Shown here: positions 7,914 through 16,677 of the stretch, piece by piece
Layout: every line of letters starts with the position of its first letter
Numbering within the stretch: position 1 is the first letter of the stretch
The notes under the pieces: generated by a model
Told to the model about the DNA's origin: nothing
What the model saw: only the letters and a program-made list of their open reading frames with translations
Database searches by the model: none
Position numbers and translations under genes: made by a program
Assembly (NCBI GenBank): GCA_964609675.1
Contig: CAZSRX010000027.1
Coordinates: 1 to 59,740, forward strand
Length of the DNA: 59,740 nt
Reading direction: 5' to 3'
Source of the DNA: CAZSRX01 sp964609675 [NCBI: uncultured Bacteroidota bacterium]
GTDB taxonomy: Bacteria; CLD3; SB21

Positions 7914-10004
7914 ATGCTGGAAACACTGTCCATACAAGAACTCATCGCTTCCATCGAAAAAGTCAGCGGCAAGATTCTCATTCCCGACGCCGAGGTCAAC
8001 TGGCTTTGGGACAGCCTGAATCATCAGTATTACAACATCGATGAAGTGGACCGCGCCCTTATCCTTGAATGCCTGCAGGCTCAGACGGTTAAAAGCGAAA
8101 TCCGTAAATCGACGGACTCACAGCCGCCGGTTTATGTGGAAAACATTTACATTCCGGTGATTCCGGATCATGGATTAACGCGCCTGATTATAAAACTTTC
8201 CGTGGATGTAACGCAGAAAATCCTTTCGGAACAACGTCTGTTTGAAGAACGGAATAAATACGCGCAAATTGCTCTCAATTCACCGGAAGCGATATTTACT
8301 CTGAATGAATGGCTTCAGATTCAGTCGCTGAACAAAGGCGCCATGGACATTTTCGGCTATGCCGCTCATGAACTTATCGGCCAGCACGCGTCCGTCCTGT
8401 TTCAGGAACCCGGGGAACTGGAAAAAACCATCGAGACGCTCATCCGGAATCCGATAGAATCCGGCGTCCTCAAAAATCATCTGACCCGCTGCAAAAACAA
8501 AAACCATTTCCCGATGTACAGCGAAATGACGTTGTTTACCGTACAGATCGATCATTCCGGGACACGGGAATGGGTACTGATGCTTCGCGACATTACCCGC
8601 CAGAAAAAGCTCGAGGACGACATCGCGCGCTCGCTGGACAATATTATCAAGATTAACGAAATCAGCGGCCTTATCCATTCGACGCTGAACATCAATGAAA
8701 TCCTGAACATGATATTGGTAGCCGTCACTGCAGGACAGGGTTTCAAGTTCAACCGGGCGTTTCTTTTTCTCATCAGCGATGACGGTCTGACCCTGGAGGG
8801 GCGTAAAGCCATTGGACCGTCGAATCCTCATGAAGCAGGCATTCTGTGGAGTGAACTGTCGCAAAAACCGCAGACGCTGGCGGAAATTATGAGTACTTAT
8901 AAAAGCGTTCAGGACGGGCGCGATTTCCGGGTTAACCAGATGATCGCCAGTTTGAAAATCCCCATCATCGATGATCCCGCGTATCCGGAAAGCCACGAAT
9001 ACGCCGCGTTTACCGACGCCGTACGTTTCGGCGAATGTATTTTAATTCGCCCAATGGATAATCATTACCTGACCGCTACCATCCGGCGACTGTTTGAGAC
9101 GGAGCAATTGGCAATTATTCCGCTAATCTCCAAAGACGGCGTCATCGGCGTATTGGTCGTCGACAACGCCATCACCGGACGCGAAATCGTAGTCCAGGAT
9201 CTTCAGAATCTCAAGATATTTGCCAACCAAATCAGCATCGCGATCGAAAACGCCGTGCTTTACGAGAAACTTCAGCACAAGGTCGCCGAACTCGAAGAAA
9301 CGCACGAATACCTGAGACGTAGCCAGGAAAAACTGATCCGTTCGGAACGCCTTGCTGTCATCGGGGAACTCTCCGCAAAAATGGCGCATGAAATACGCAA
9401 TCCGCTGGTCGCTATCGGCGGCTTTGCCCGAACTATTTTCAACAAAGGCAATTATCACAAGGAAAATGAACAATTCCTGAAAATCATTCTCGAGGAAACC
9501 AAACGGCTGGAAGGCATACTCAACGCCACGCTGAATTACGCCCGTAATAAGGAACCTGAGCTGAAGCGCCAGGCCATAAAACCTATCGTCGAACATGTCC
9601 TGACCCTGCTCAGCCAGCGGATTGCCAATGCGTCAATCCTGATTGAACGCCACTACGACGACATCGTTCCCGACCTGAACCTGGATTCCGACATGATTGT
9701 TCAGGTAGTGATTAATATCATCATGAATGCCGTGGAAGCCATGGCCGGCGGCGGCGTTCTGAGTATCACCATCCGCGCGCTGGACCAGCGCGTGGCGCTC
9801 TTTATCCGCGACACCGGCGAAGGCATGACCAAAGAACAAGTGGAAAAAATATTCGACCCCTTCTTTACAACCAAACAACGCGGTTCCGGACTGGGATTAA
9901 TGGTAGTGATGGACTTTCTGGACCATCATAATGCGGAATATCATGTGGAAAGCGAAAAAGGCAAGGGCACAGAATTCAGAATTTTCTTCAGACTGCCTGA
10001 ATAA
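7914..10004 (+). CDS. Soluble PAS-GAF sensor histidine kinase
   Basis: A 696-residue sensor kinase with no membrane segment, so it should sense a cytoplasmic signal. In order: an N-terminal region of about 110 residues of unknown fold, a PAS domain (about 120-230), a GAF domain (about 255-440), a short coiled coil, HisKA with the phospho-acceptor His492 in MAHEIRNPL, and an HATPase domain with N box (NIIMNAVEAM), DTGEGM and GSGLGL. It begins 10 bp after amrS. Its stop codon directly abuts the stop of the convergent ccmB with no base between. The receiver-GGDEF protein at 2407 in the same run is a possible target. Confidence 0.9.
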   Translation: MLETLSIQELIASIEKVSGKILIPDAEVNWLWDSLNHQYYNIDEVDRALILECLQAQTVKSEIRKSTDSQPPVYVENIYIPVIPDHGLTRLIIKLSVDVTQKILSEQRLFEERNKYAQIALNSPEAIFTLNEWLQIQSLNKGAMDIFGYAAHELIGQHASVLFQEPGELEKTIETLIRNPIESGVLKNHLTRCKNKNHFPMYSEMTLFTVQIDHSGTREWVLMLRDITRQKKLEDDIARSLDNIIKINEISGLIHSTLNINEILNMILVAVTAGQGFKFNRAFLFLISDDGLTLEGRKAIGPSNPHEAGILWSELSQKPQTLAEIMSTYKSVQDGRDFRVNQMIASLKIPIIDDPAYPESHEYAAFTDAVRFGECILIRPMDNHYLTATIRRLFETEQLAIIPLISKDGVIGVLVVDNAITGREIVVQDLQNLKIFANQISIAIENAVLYEKLQHKVAELEETHEYLRRSQEKLIRSERLAVIGELSAKMAHEIRNPLVAIGGFARTIFNKGNYHKENEQFLKIILEETKRLEGILNATLNYARNKEPELKRQAIKPIVEHVLTLLSQRIANASILIERHYDDIVPDLNLDSDMIVQVVINIIMNAVEAMAGGGVLSITIRALDQRVALFIRDTGEGMTKEQVEKIFDPFFTTKQRGSGLGLMVVMDFLDHHNAEYHVESEKGKGTEFRIFFRLPE

Positions 10005-10688
10005 TCACTCCTCTAAAATGTAATCATACAACAGGTAGGATCCCGTCCCGATAATCAAATCGTAAGCGATCAAAAGATACACCATATCGGCGCAGGCGGC
10101 CATGGAACCGGTTTCCTGTAAGATACGGGTCGCTTCTACCGCCGCGATAATCACGGGAATGGAGACGGGGAAAAGCAGCATCGGTATCAGCAGTTCCTTG
10201 AGCCGCAAACTGAGCGTCATAGTCCCAATCATGGTGCCGGCGGCAGCATACCCGAGTGTGCCCAGCATAAGGATAAGGGCAAGACCGAAAAGCGCAATAA
10301 GCGTTGTATTAAAAAAAACACAGAATACCGGAAGGATCAACACTTCCAGCAAAGCGACCAGGCTTACGATAGAAAAACATTTTCCCAGAAAAAGAGCCCC
10401 TTTATCCACCGGCAGAATTATCAGAGCGTATAAGGCCTGCGTTTCCTGCTCCACCGACATCAACCGGTTGATTCCGAGCGTTGAGGAAAAGATTATCGTT
10501 GTCCAGATGATACCGGCGCTGAATGTTGCCGATTCCTGCATTTTAAAATCGAATGCAAAATTAAAAACGACCAGCATCAGGGCCGCAAAAAGCCCCATGG
10601 CGCTGAGAATATCACCTGTATGCCATTCAATTTGCATATCCTTGCGGAAAATAAGCCAGGCAGTTTTCAGAAACGGCTTTTGTGCCAT
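10005..10688 (-). CDS. ccmB: CcmB-like heme exporter membrane subunit
   Basis: A 227-residue integral membrane protein with six hydrophobic segments matching the CcmB permease of the cytochrome c maturation ABC transporter: an N-terminal RKDMQIEW motif, then F..LMLVVFNFAF, GIIWTTIIFSSTLGINR and LIILPVDKGALFLGK. CcmB normally works with CcmA (ATPase) and CcmC, neither of which is nearby. It starts 45 bp downstream of tRNA-Pro without a clear ribosome binding site. The family call is fairly firm, but whether it serves c-type cytochrome assembly here is uncertain. Confidence 0.8.
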   Translation of the reverse strand: MAQKPFLKTAWLIFRKDMQIEWHTGDILSAMGLFAALMLVVFNFAFDFKMQESATFSAGIIWTTIIFSSTLGINRLMSVEQETQALYALIILPVDKGALFLGKCFSIVSLVALLEVLILPVFCVFFNTTLIALFGLALILMLGTLGYAAAGTMIGTMTLSLRLKELLIPMLLFPVSIPVIIAAVEATRILQETGSMAACADMVYLLIAYDLIIGTGSYLLYDYILEE

Positions 10689-10733
10689 GAGGGGAATCGT
10701 TTTTATTAAACGATAAAAAAATCGATTGGTTAT

Positions 10734-10811
10734 TGGTCGGGGTGGGGAGATTTGAACTCCCGACCTCTCGGTCCCGAACCGAGCGCGCTAACCGGGCTGC
10801 GCTACACCCCG
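10734..10811 (-). tRNA. tRNA-Pro (anticodon CGG)
   Basis: A complete cloverleaf folds by hand: acceptor CGGGGTG/CACCCCG, D stem GCGC/GCGC, anticodon stem CTCGG/CCGAG with loop TTCGGGA, five-base variable loop, and T arm GGGAG/CTCCC with loop TTCAAAT. The anticodon CGG reads the proline codon CCG, and G37 fits proline tRNAs. The discriminator A is followed by a genomically encoded CCA (10734-10736 on the plus strand). Confidence 0.97.
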
Positions 10812-10821
10812 TGATCGTTTC

Positions 10822-11064
10822 TCAGGTTATTTCAAAATCAAATGACTCAATCACCGGATTGGCCAGCAGCTTCTGACACATGCCCCGCACCTCATCTTCA
10901 GCTTCAGTCCGGCTTTTCTGATCGAGTTTGATTTCTATATACTTGCCGATCCGGACATCATCAATACCCCGGTAACCCATGCTTTCCAGCGAATGCATTA
11001 CAGTCGTTCCCTGAGGATCCAGAATGCCGGCTTTCGGCATAATTTTTATCTTTGCAATCAGCAT
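10822..11064 (-). CDS. purS: Phosphoribosylformylglycinamidine synthase subunit PurS
   Basis: The small subunit of the three-part FGAM synthase (PurS-PurQ-PurL) of purine synthesis; it bridges the glutaminase and the synthetase. The 80 residues match the family length, with KIKIMPKAGILDPQG at the start and the conserved YRGIDDVRIGKYIEI block. purQ and purL are not adjacent. No Shine-Dalgarno sequence is present, and a strong promoter lies so close to the ATG that the mRNA may be nearly leaderless (see 11073-11101). Confidence 0.95.
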   Translation of the reverse strand: MLIAKIKIMPKAGILDPQGTTVMHSLESMGYRGIDDVRIGKYIEIKLDQKSRTEAEDEVRGMCQKLLANPVIESFDFEIT

Positions 11065-11072
11065 AGATTTTA

Positions 11073-11101
11073 ATTATAACTATCTCTATTATAAAATTCA
11101 A
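11073..11101 (-). promoter_or_regulatory. purS promoter, predicted near-leaderless transcript
   Basis: On the minus strand, TTGAAT (11101-11096), 17 bp, then a perfect TATAAT (11078-11073). Only eight bases separate the -10 from the purS ATG (11064), so transcription would start one to three bases before the start codon. This agrees with the missing ribosome binding site. Confidence 0.6.
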
Positions 11102-11119
11102 CTTAAAAATTTTCTTATT

Positions 11120-12892
11120 TTACGGAAGACCAAAAAGCCCCTTCCGGATATGTAGGGCCCGCGGATCGGCGTTGGGATCTTCCCGAATGACCGCGTCGGA
11201 TTGCCGATGGGCGCGGATTTTTCCTTTTAATTTTTTAATCTTACCATTACGCTCAACTTCAAAGGTAATCGGATCGCCGACGCCGAGACGGTCAATCCGC
11301 GCCAGTACGTTGCGGATGCTGTCCATATCATCGGTTATCGGCATGCCCTGTACGCTGGTGATAATGTCCCCTACTCTCAAGCCCAGCCGAGTCGCGGTGG
11401 AGTTGTCGGATATCGTTGTAACCACCAGCTGGTTGCTTTCGTCCACGTCGAAATTCCATCCGTAAAACGTCGAGAAACGCTCCTCAAAAATCAAACCGGC
11501 TTTACTCAGCAGTTTTTTTGGTTTCACGGATTTTTTTCCGCGGACGTGTTTTTTATATAAATCCCCGAAATCTACTCCGGTGGCCTTTTCCATCAGATCC
11601 AGCAAATCCTCTTCGTTATAACTTTTGTTTTTACGGCCAAATTTTTTATTCAGGTATATCATCACATCGTCCATCGACTTGGCCCCGTCCGTTTTATCGC
11701 GGCAATAAAGATCCATCATAAAGGCAATCAGAGCGCCCTGGGAATACATGGTGGGCGCTACGCCTATCCGCGCCGCCTGCAGGCTGAGCGCCTCCAGGTT
11801 GTCCGCATGATGCTGCTGGGCCAGCATGCTCATTTCATTGTAAAAATGTGCGGCCGGCCAGACCCCGGCACGTACCATCGTCAATTTTGCGTAATATTCT
11901 GTAAATCCTTCCACAAACCACATCACCTTCATTTTTACGGAATCCTGATAATGCACCGGCATCAGCGTATTGGGCTTGAATCGCTTCGGATTCCAGACAT
12001 GAAAAAACTCATGCGTCAGAACGAGCGGATAAAAACTGGTTCGGAGATCTTTAAGATGAACCGGCGGCTGAAGGAAATATACCGAACTGTTCTCATGCTC
12101 CATCGCGCCAAAGTGATACCCATGCGTGTAAAAATTCAGAATAAACCCATACCGTTCAAAAGGAGTCTCCTGAAACAGATTAGTCTGGTATTCGATGCTT
12201 TGCCGGGTGTACGCCATGAGGGAATCCATACTGATTTCCCAGTCCGAATTGACCAAGAAGTCATACCGGCAGTTGTTAACTTCAAAATAATATCGCTTGA
12301 TGACGGAGCCGCCGGCCAGCACAGGGCAATCTACCAGATGATCATAGGTATCGGCGCGGTATAGGTTTGGGCCCAGGCTGTCCAGTCCGCACCAGAGCGA
12401 CCAACCGGCAGGCAGCGTGTAACTTACGGTAAATCGCTGATTCCGGTAGCCGTCCAGATAACCGAAAAGCGTATTCCCGGCGGCGTAGATAAAATCGGCT
12501 TGAATCTCATTGGTGGTCGTCGAAAGCGAAGCTGTGCTGTCTTCCGGTATGTCACGTACCCGGTATTCAATCACTGCCAGATCCCGTGCCGCATGGATTC
12601 GCCAGCGATTCATTCCTTCGCGGACTACAGGAACCGCTTCATCGTTTTGATTAAAAGCTTTCAAGTCGAGGACCCACTGGCCGAAGTCGCTTAGGATATA
12701 ATCGCCCGGAGCCCAGGCCGGCATGCAGAAAACCGCCGCGGTGTCGTGGAATCCTTTGACGTGCAGGCGGATGCCTATTACATCTATGTCCGGGCGGCTG
12801 GCATCCACGTCATATTCAAAGTGCGTCACCTGTCCGGAAATGACCTGCAGAGGCAGCAGACAGGCCACCAGGATCTTCAGATGGAGATTCAT
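11120..12892 (-). CDS. Secreted M61-family glycyl aminopeptidase-like protease with PDZ domain
   Basis: A 590-residue exported peptidase. A cleavable signal peptide of about 20 residues is followed by the M61 N-terminal beta domain, then the zinc site LTHEFFHVW (HExxH) with FVEGFTEYY about 50 residues later supplying the third ligand region, and a C-terminal PDZ domain (RLGLRVGDIITSVQG) near residues 485-550. Family members release N-terminal glycine and alanine. GGAGAG lies six bases before the ATG. It probably acts in the periplasm or outside the cell in peptide use, which suits the peptidase and peptide-uptake genes elsewhere in the window. Confidence 0.9.
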   Translation of the reverse strand: MNLHLKILVACLLPLQVISGQVTHFEYDVDASRPDIDVIGIRLHVKGFHDTAAVFCMPAWAPGDYILSDFGQWVLDLKAFNQNDEAVPVVREGMNRWRIHAARDLAVIEYRVRDIPEDSTASLSTTTNEIQADFIYAAGNTLFGYLDGYRNQRFTVSYTLPAGWSLWCGLDSLGPNLYRADTYDHLVDCPVLAGGSVIKRYYFEVNNCRYDFLVNSDWEISMDSLMAYTRQSIEYQTNLFQETPFERYGFILNFYTHGYHFGAMEHENSSVYFLQPPVHLKDLRTSFYPLVLTHEFFHVWNPKRFKPNTLMPVHYQDSVKMKVMWFVEGFTEYYAKLTMVRAGVWPAAHFYNEMSMLAQQHHADNLEALSLQAARIGVAPTMYSQGALIAFMMDLYCRDKTDGAKSMDDVMIYLNKKFGRKNKSYNEEDLLDLMEKATGVDFGDLYKKHVRGKKSVKPKKLLSKAGLIFEERFSTFYGWNFDVDESNQLVVTTISDNSTATRLGLRVGDIITSVQGMPITDDMDSIRNVLARIDRLGVGDPITFEVERNGKIKKLKGKIRAHRQSDAVIREDPNADPRALHIRKGLFGLP

Positions 12893-12936
12893 AGCTTTCT
12901 CTCCGGTTTAATACAATCCGGCGTACCGGAACGGGT

Positions 12937-14400
12937 TTATTTCAGTTTGCTTAAGGCTTTTTCATAAACGCGAATAACATGCGGAAGCGATTTGTTCCAG
13001 CTCAGATCCGCTTTCATAAGCCGTATAGCCAGACTTTCCCATAGGGCAGATTCAGAATGCCATTCCCTGCACTGGGCAATGATGGCCGGAAGTTCACGCA
13101 ACTGGTCATAGTGGAAGGCCAGACCCGAAGCCGTTTTGGCTTTGATAGGTTCAAAATGCCGTATAACCGCGGCTTTCTGCTGGATGAGCGGCACGGAACC
13201 AAAGTGCATACCGTTGGCGTAATGCCGATGCTGGTAAGCGTCTTTAGATGGTATCGTGAAAAGATCGGAAGCCGCATAAAAATAAAATTTGGACTGGTCA
13301 TCCGGATCCGCGATGTTATGGATTTTCAGGTTCCCCGGTCTGGCGGTCTGGGACTTCAATCCCGAGTGAACGGATACGCTTTTATCGGACAACAGGAGAA
13401 TCTGCAGAGGCATGTCTTTTAGCGCCTTGAGCATATCCGCTATAGCGGCGCCGTCTTCTTCCACATTGTCCGTCATAATGCCCAGAATGAATTCGCTTGC
13501 ATTAAAACCGGTGCGTCGGGCCTGAAGAAAATTCTCCCGGTTTACCTGACGGCGATAGTATTTATCCACTGAATAGGCTTTTTCAAGAATGTTGTTTCCC
13601 GGATTCCAGTAATTGTGATTGGCGCCATAGGGAATTTCATAGATATTTTTTGCCGTGGCCATAATTTTCTCAAAATCGGTTTTCGGCTGGGCAATGGATT
13701 TCAGGCGTTTATCATCTTCGGAGATTAGCACGGCATCGGCGCAGGCCAAACCCATTTTCAAGCCGCTCGGTTTGTTATTATGCAGCATTTTCTGTAAATC
13801 GGCGGAATTATCGCCGATCAGGGCTTTTTCAAAAACCGCACGGTCAAACAGGCCGGTTTCCTGCAGATCATTCACCGAAAACACCAGAACGGTTTTTTTA
13901 AAAAAATTGTTTAGTTTTTGTTCGTGTCTGATGACGGCCGCAAGCAGGCCGGTAGGCCAGTCGCAGCAATGAATGATATCCGGCTGCCAGCCGAGCGTTT
14001 TCAGCGTTTCCACCGCCGTTCGGGCCAGCAAAGCATACCGTTCATCGTTGTCTTTAAAAAACAGACCGGTTTTCCGGTCGCGGTACAAATCCGCGCGTTT
14101 GAAGTACGGTTCATAATCCGCAAAATAAGCCTGGGTCTTGGTTTCCGGAAGAAAGCCGGATTTGACCGATACTTTCACGCTATCCTTCATAAACGGTACC
14201 GGCATGTCTTTCAGGCGGATGATGTCCCGGATGATGTATTTCCGCTCGTTGATTAGGGAATATTTCGGCATGAGTACGCGGACTTCGTGTCCCGCCATTT
14301 GCAGATAGGCCGGCAGGGATCCGGCGAATTCACCGTTGCGGCCGCCCTGCACAAAAGGATATATTTCGGCAGAAAGAAAGAAAATTTTAGATTTTCTCAT
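12937..14400 (-). CDS. Glycogen-synthase-like GT5 protein lacking key residues
   Basis: A 487-residue homologue of bacterial glycogen synthase. The fold is clear: N-terminal KIFFLSAEIYPFVQGG, the PDIIHCCDWPTGLLA segment, VPIPYGA-like IYEIPYGANHNYWNP, and a C-terminal GT-B domain. But the catalytic signatures are changed when aligned by eye to E. coli GlgA: the KTGG lysine is Gln18, the active-site His of HNLAYQG is Asn177 (VNDLQETG), and the glutamate of PSxFEPCGL is replaced (PSKDAYQH). The reading frame is intact and the length normal. It may be a pseudoenzyme or have another specificity. It lies 18 bp after galT and 44 bp before the M61 gene. Confidence 0.75.
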   Translation of the reverse strand: MRKSKIFFLSAEIYPFVQGGRNGEFAGSLPAYLQMAGHEVRVLMPKYSLINERKYIIRDIIRLKDMPVPFMKDSVKVSVKSGFLPETKTQAYFADYEPYFKRADLYRDRKTGLFFKDNDERYALLARTAVETLKTLGWQPDIIHCCDWPTGLLAAVIRHEQKLNNFFKKTVLVFSVNDLQETGLFDRAVFEKALIGDNSADLQKMLHNNKPSGLKMGLACADAVLISEDDKRLKSIAQPKTDFEKIMATAKNIYEIPYGANHNYWNPGNNILEKAYSVDKYYRRQVNRENFLQARRTGFNASEFILGIMTDNVEEDGAAIADMLKALKDMPLQILLLSDKSVSVHSGLKSQTARPGNLKIHNIADPDDQSKFYFYAASDLFTIPSKDAYQHRHYANGMHFGSVPLIQQKAAVIRHFEPIKAKTASGLAFHYDQLRELPAIIAQCREWHSESALWESLAIRLMKADLSWNKSLPHVIRVYEKALSKLK

Positions 14401-14418
14401 ACACGGGATCCTATAATG

Positions 14419-15432
14419 TTACGCGCCTTTAATTTTTACTTCTCGTAAATAGGCCGCGGCTTCCTCAGGCGGCGTGGGATTAATATAAAATCCGCTGCCC
14501 CATTCAAATCCGGCGACCTTGGTCAGTTTAGGCACAATTTCAAAATGCCAGTGATAGATGCTCCAGTCTTTTGAAAGATTTACCGGCGCCGTGTGCAACA
14601 TATAATTATACGGAGGGTTGTCCAGCGCCAGTTTCAGCCGCAGCAGGGTTTCCCTGAATAAATCCGCCAGAAGCCTAAAATGTTCCGTATCTTCATCTTC
14701 ATAATGAGAGCGGTGATATTTCGGCATAATCCATGTTTCAAAAGGCACCCGTGCGGCAAAAGGTTCAAAAGCGATGAAATGTTCATTCTCGGCGACGACC
14801 CGCTTGCGATCGTTGATTTCCTGCCGGATGATGTCGCAGTACACGCAGCGTTCTTTAAATTGGAAATGATGCTCCGTGCCCTCCAGCTCTTCGGTGACTA
14901 AGCGGGGAACCACCGGCGTCGCAATCAGTTGGGAATGCGTGTGGGCTACCGTGGCGCCGGCCGCAAATCCCTGATTTTTGAAAATCAGAATATAACGGAA
15001 ACGCTTATCGTTGCGCAGATCCAGCAGACGCAGGCGGTAGGCCTCAAGCATCAGCCGGAATTCATCGGTGTTCAGATCGGTCAGGTCTTTGTGGTGAGCG
15101 GGTGTTTCAATAATAACCTCGTGCGCACCGATACCATCCATAATGTCAAACAGACCTTCACCGCGGGGATTTAATTGACCTTCAATCTGCAAAGCGGGAT
15201 ATTTATTCGATACCACGCGGAGCTTCCAGCCCGGCCCGTTCGGAACGGCGGGCTCAGGACGTCCAAAAGCCAGCAGCTCTGGCGGCGTGCTTTTTTCGTT
15301 TCCCTCGCAAAAAGGACAATAACTGCCGCGGTGGGGAACTTCATCCGGAGGATAATCTGAAGGCCGTTTGCCACGCTCTTTCGATATGATAACCCATCGG
15401 CTGACAATCGGGTCTTTCCGTAGTTCAGACAT
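14419..15432 (-). CDS. galT: Galactose-1-phosphate uridylyltransferase family
   Basis: A 337-residue HIT-superfamily nucleotidyltransferase that exchanges a nucleotidyl group between a sugar phosphate and a nucleotide sugar, classically galactose-1-phosphate with UDP-glucose. Zinc-site cysteine pairs CPFC and CVYC and the active-site motif HTHSQ are visible; HTHSQ rather than HPHGQ marks the subgroup also found in thermophiles and archaea. The C-terminus has YHWHFEIVPK. An ADP-glucose phosphorylase-like activity is possible. Next in the operon is the glycogen-synthase-like gene, implying sugar-nucleotide or glycogen metabolism. No galK or galE is present. Confidence 0.9.
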   Translation of the reverse strand: MSELRKDPIVSRWVIISKERGKRPSDYPPDEVPHRGSYCPFCEGNEKSTPPELLAFGRPEPAVPNGPGWKLRVVSNKYPALQIEGQLNPRGEGLFDIMDGIGAHEVIIETPAHHKDLTDLNTDEFRLMLEAYRLRLLDLRNDKRFRYILIFKNQGFAAGATVAHTHSQLIATPVVPRLVTEELEGTEHHFQFKERCVYCDIIRQEINDRKRVVAENEHFIAFEPFAARVPFETWIMPKYHRSHYEDEDTEHFRLLADLFRETLLRLKLALDNPPYNYMLHTAPVNLSKDWSIYHWHFEIVPKLTKVAGFEWGSGFYINPTPPEEAAAYLREVKIKGA

Positions 15433-15627
15433 TTAAACAATCCAATAATTCGTGCCAAATAGCTTGATAATTTACGAAATTCCATAACCAAAGACAATGA
15501 GAAAAAAATACTGGAACGGCTTACGCCTAAACCTGCGGCATGATGAAATCCATGAACCTCTTTACCGCCACCAAACACGTTGTATTTTTATTTTTGAAAT
15601 GGCTCTAAATATTTTTATAATTTGTTT

Positions 15628-16671
15628 ATGAATAAACCGAACCGAAAAACCACGATCGTAAAAATAAACCGTTCGCAACCGGATAGGACTGTCATTGCCC
15701 GTGCGGCCGCTTTGCTTCGTAATCGCGGTCTAGTGGCTTTTCCGACCGAAACGGTTTACGGACTGGGCGCCAACGCGCTGGACGCCGGAGCGGTAAAAAA
15801 AATATTTCTCGCCAAACAACGGCCCGCAGACAATCCTCTTATTGTTCATATAGGTTTTAAAAAAGAAACCGGGCTTTATGCCCGTAACCTCTCCGCGGCG
15901 GCAAAGAAGCTGATAAAAGAATTCTGGCCCGGTCCCTTGACGCTGATTCTGAAAAAAACGCGTTTGATTCCGGATATCGTAACTTGCGGGCTTGACACCG
16001 TTGCCTTACGTATGCCCTGTAATCCGATTGCCCTATCGCTGATACGCCGTGCCGGTGTGCCTGTCGCCGCGCCGTCAGCCAACCGCTCCGGACGCCCCAG
16101 CCCTACTACCGCTCAGGACGTAATAGAAGATTTGTACGGCCGCATCGATTTTGTACTGGACGGCGGCCAGACGCCGGTCGGCATCGAATCTACAGTCCTG
16201 GATTTGAGCGGCAATATACCGGTTATTCTGCGCCCGGGAAAAATATCCTACGAACAACTGAAATCTGTTCTCGGCCCGGTATTACAGCCGACGCCGGCGC
16301 GGATAACGGAATCCGGCGCGCCTAAATCGCCGGGCATGAAATACCGCCATTACGCGCCCAGAGCGCGGCTCATTATCGTGCAAGGAAAAGAAACCGACGT
16401 GATGCATTGGATCAACCGCCAAATTACCCGAACCCGAAATAAAACCGGCGTTATGACCACCATCCGCGAACACCGCTATAACGGCGCCCGGATTAAATAC
16501 ATCGGTTCCACCTTCAGTCAGATAGGAAAAAATTTATTCCGTTCCCTGCGCGAACTGGACCGCGAAGGCGTCCGAATTATTTATGCCGAAAGCATTCCGG
16601 AACGCGGGTACGGAGCCGCCATAATGAACCGGCTCAGGAAAGCTGCCGGATTTAAAATCGTCAAGGTCTAA
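15628..16671 (+). CDS. tsaC: Threonylcarbamoyl-AMP synthase, long Sua5/YwlC form
   Basis: Makes threonylcarbamoyl-AMP from threonine, bicarbonate and ATP for the t6A37 modification of tRNAs. The 347-residue protein has the N-terminal YrdC domain (AFPTETVYGLGANA, KQRPADNPLIVHI, PSANRSGRPSPT) joined by a linker to a C-terminal Sua5 domain (SPGMKYRHYAPRA), i.e. the long form. ATG 15628 is chosen; a TTG two codons earlier is possible. The protein kinase gene follows after 6 bp. Confidence 0.93.
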   Translation: MNKPNRKTTIVKINRSQPDRTVIARAAALLRNRGLVAFPTETVYGLGANALDAGAVKKIFLAKQRPADNPLIVHIGFKKETGLYARNLSAAAKKLIKEFWPGPLTLILKKTRLIPDIVTCGLDTVALRMPCNPIALSLIRRAGVPVAAPSANRSGRPSPTTAQDVIEDLYGRIDFVLDGGQTPVGIESTVLDLSGNIPVILRPGKISYEQLKSVLGPVLQPTPARITESGAPKSPGMKYRHYAPRARLIIVQGKETDVMHWINRQITRTRNKTGVMTTIREHRYNGARIKYIGSTFSQIGKNLFRSLRELDREGVRIIYAESIPERGYGAAIMNRLRKAAGFKIVKV

Positions 16672-16677
16672 GCGCCT

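Noticed and set aside
10697-10715. Hairpin between tRNA-Pro and ccmB as a tRNA terminator
   Set aside because: Arms ATCGTTT/AAACGAT are present, but on the minus strand the T run precedes rather than follows the stem.
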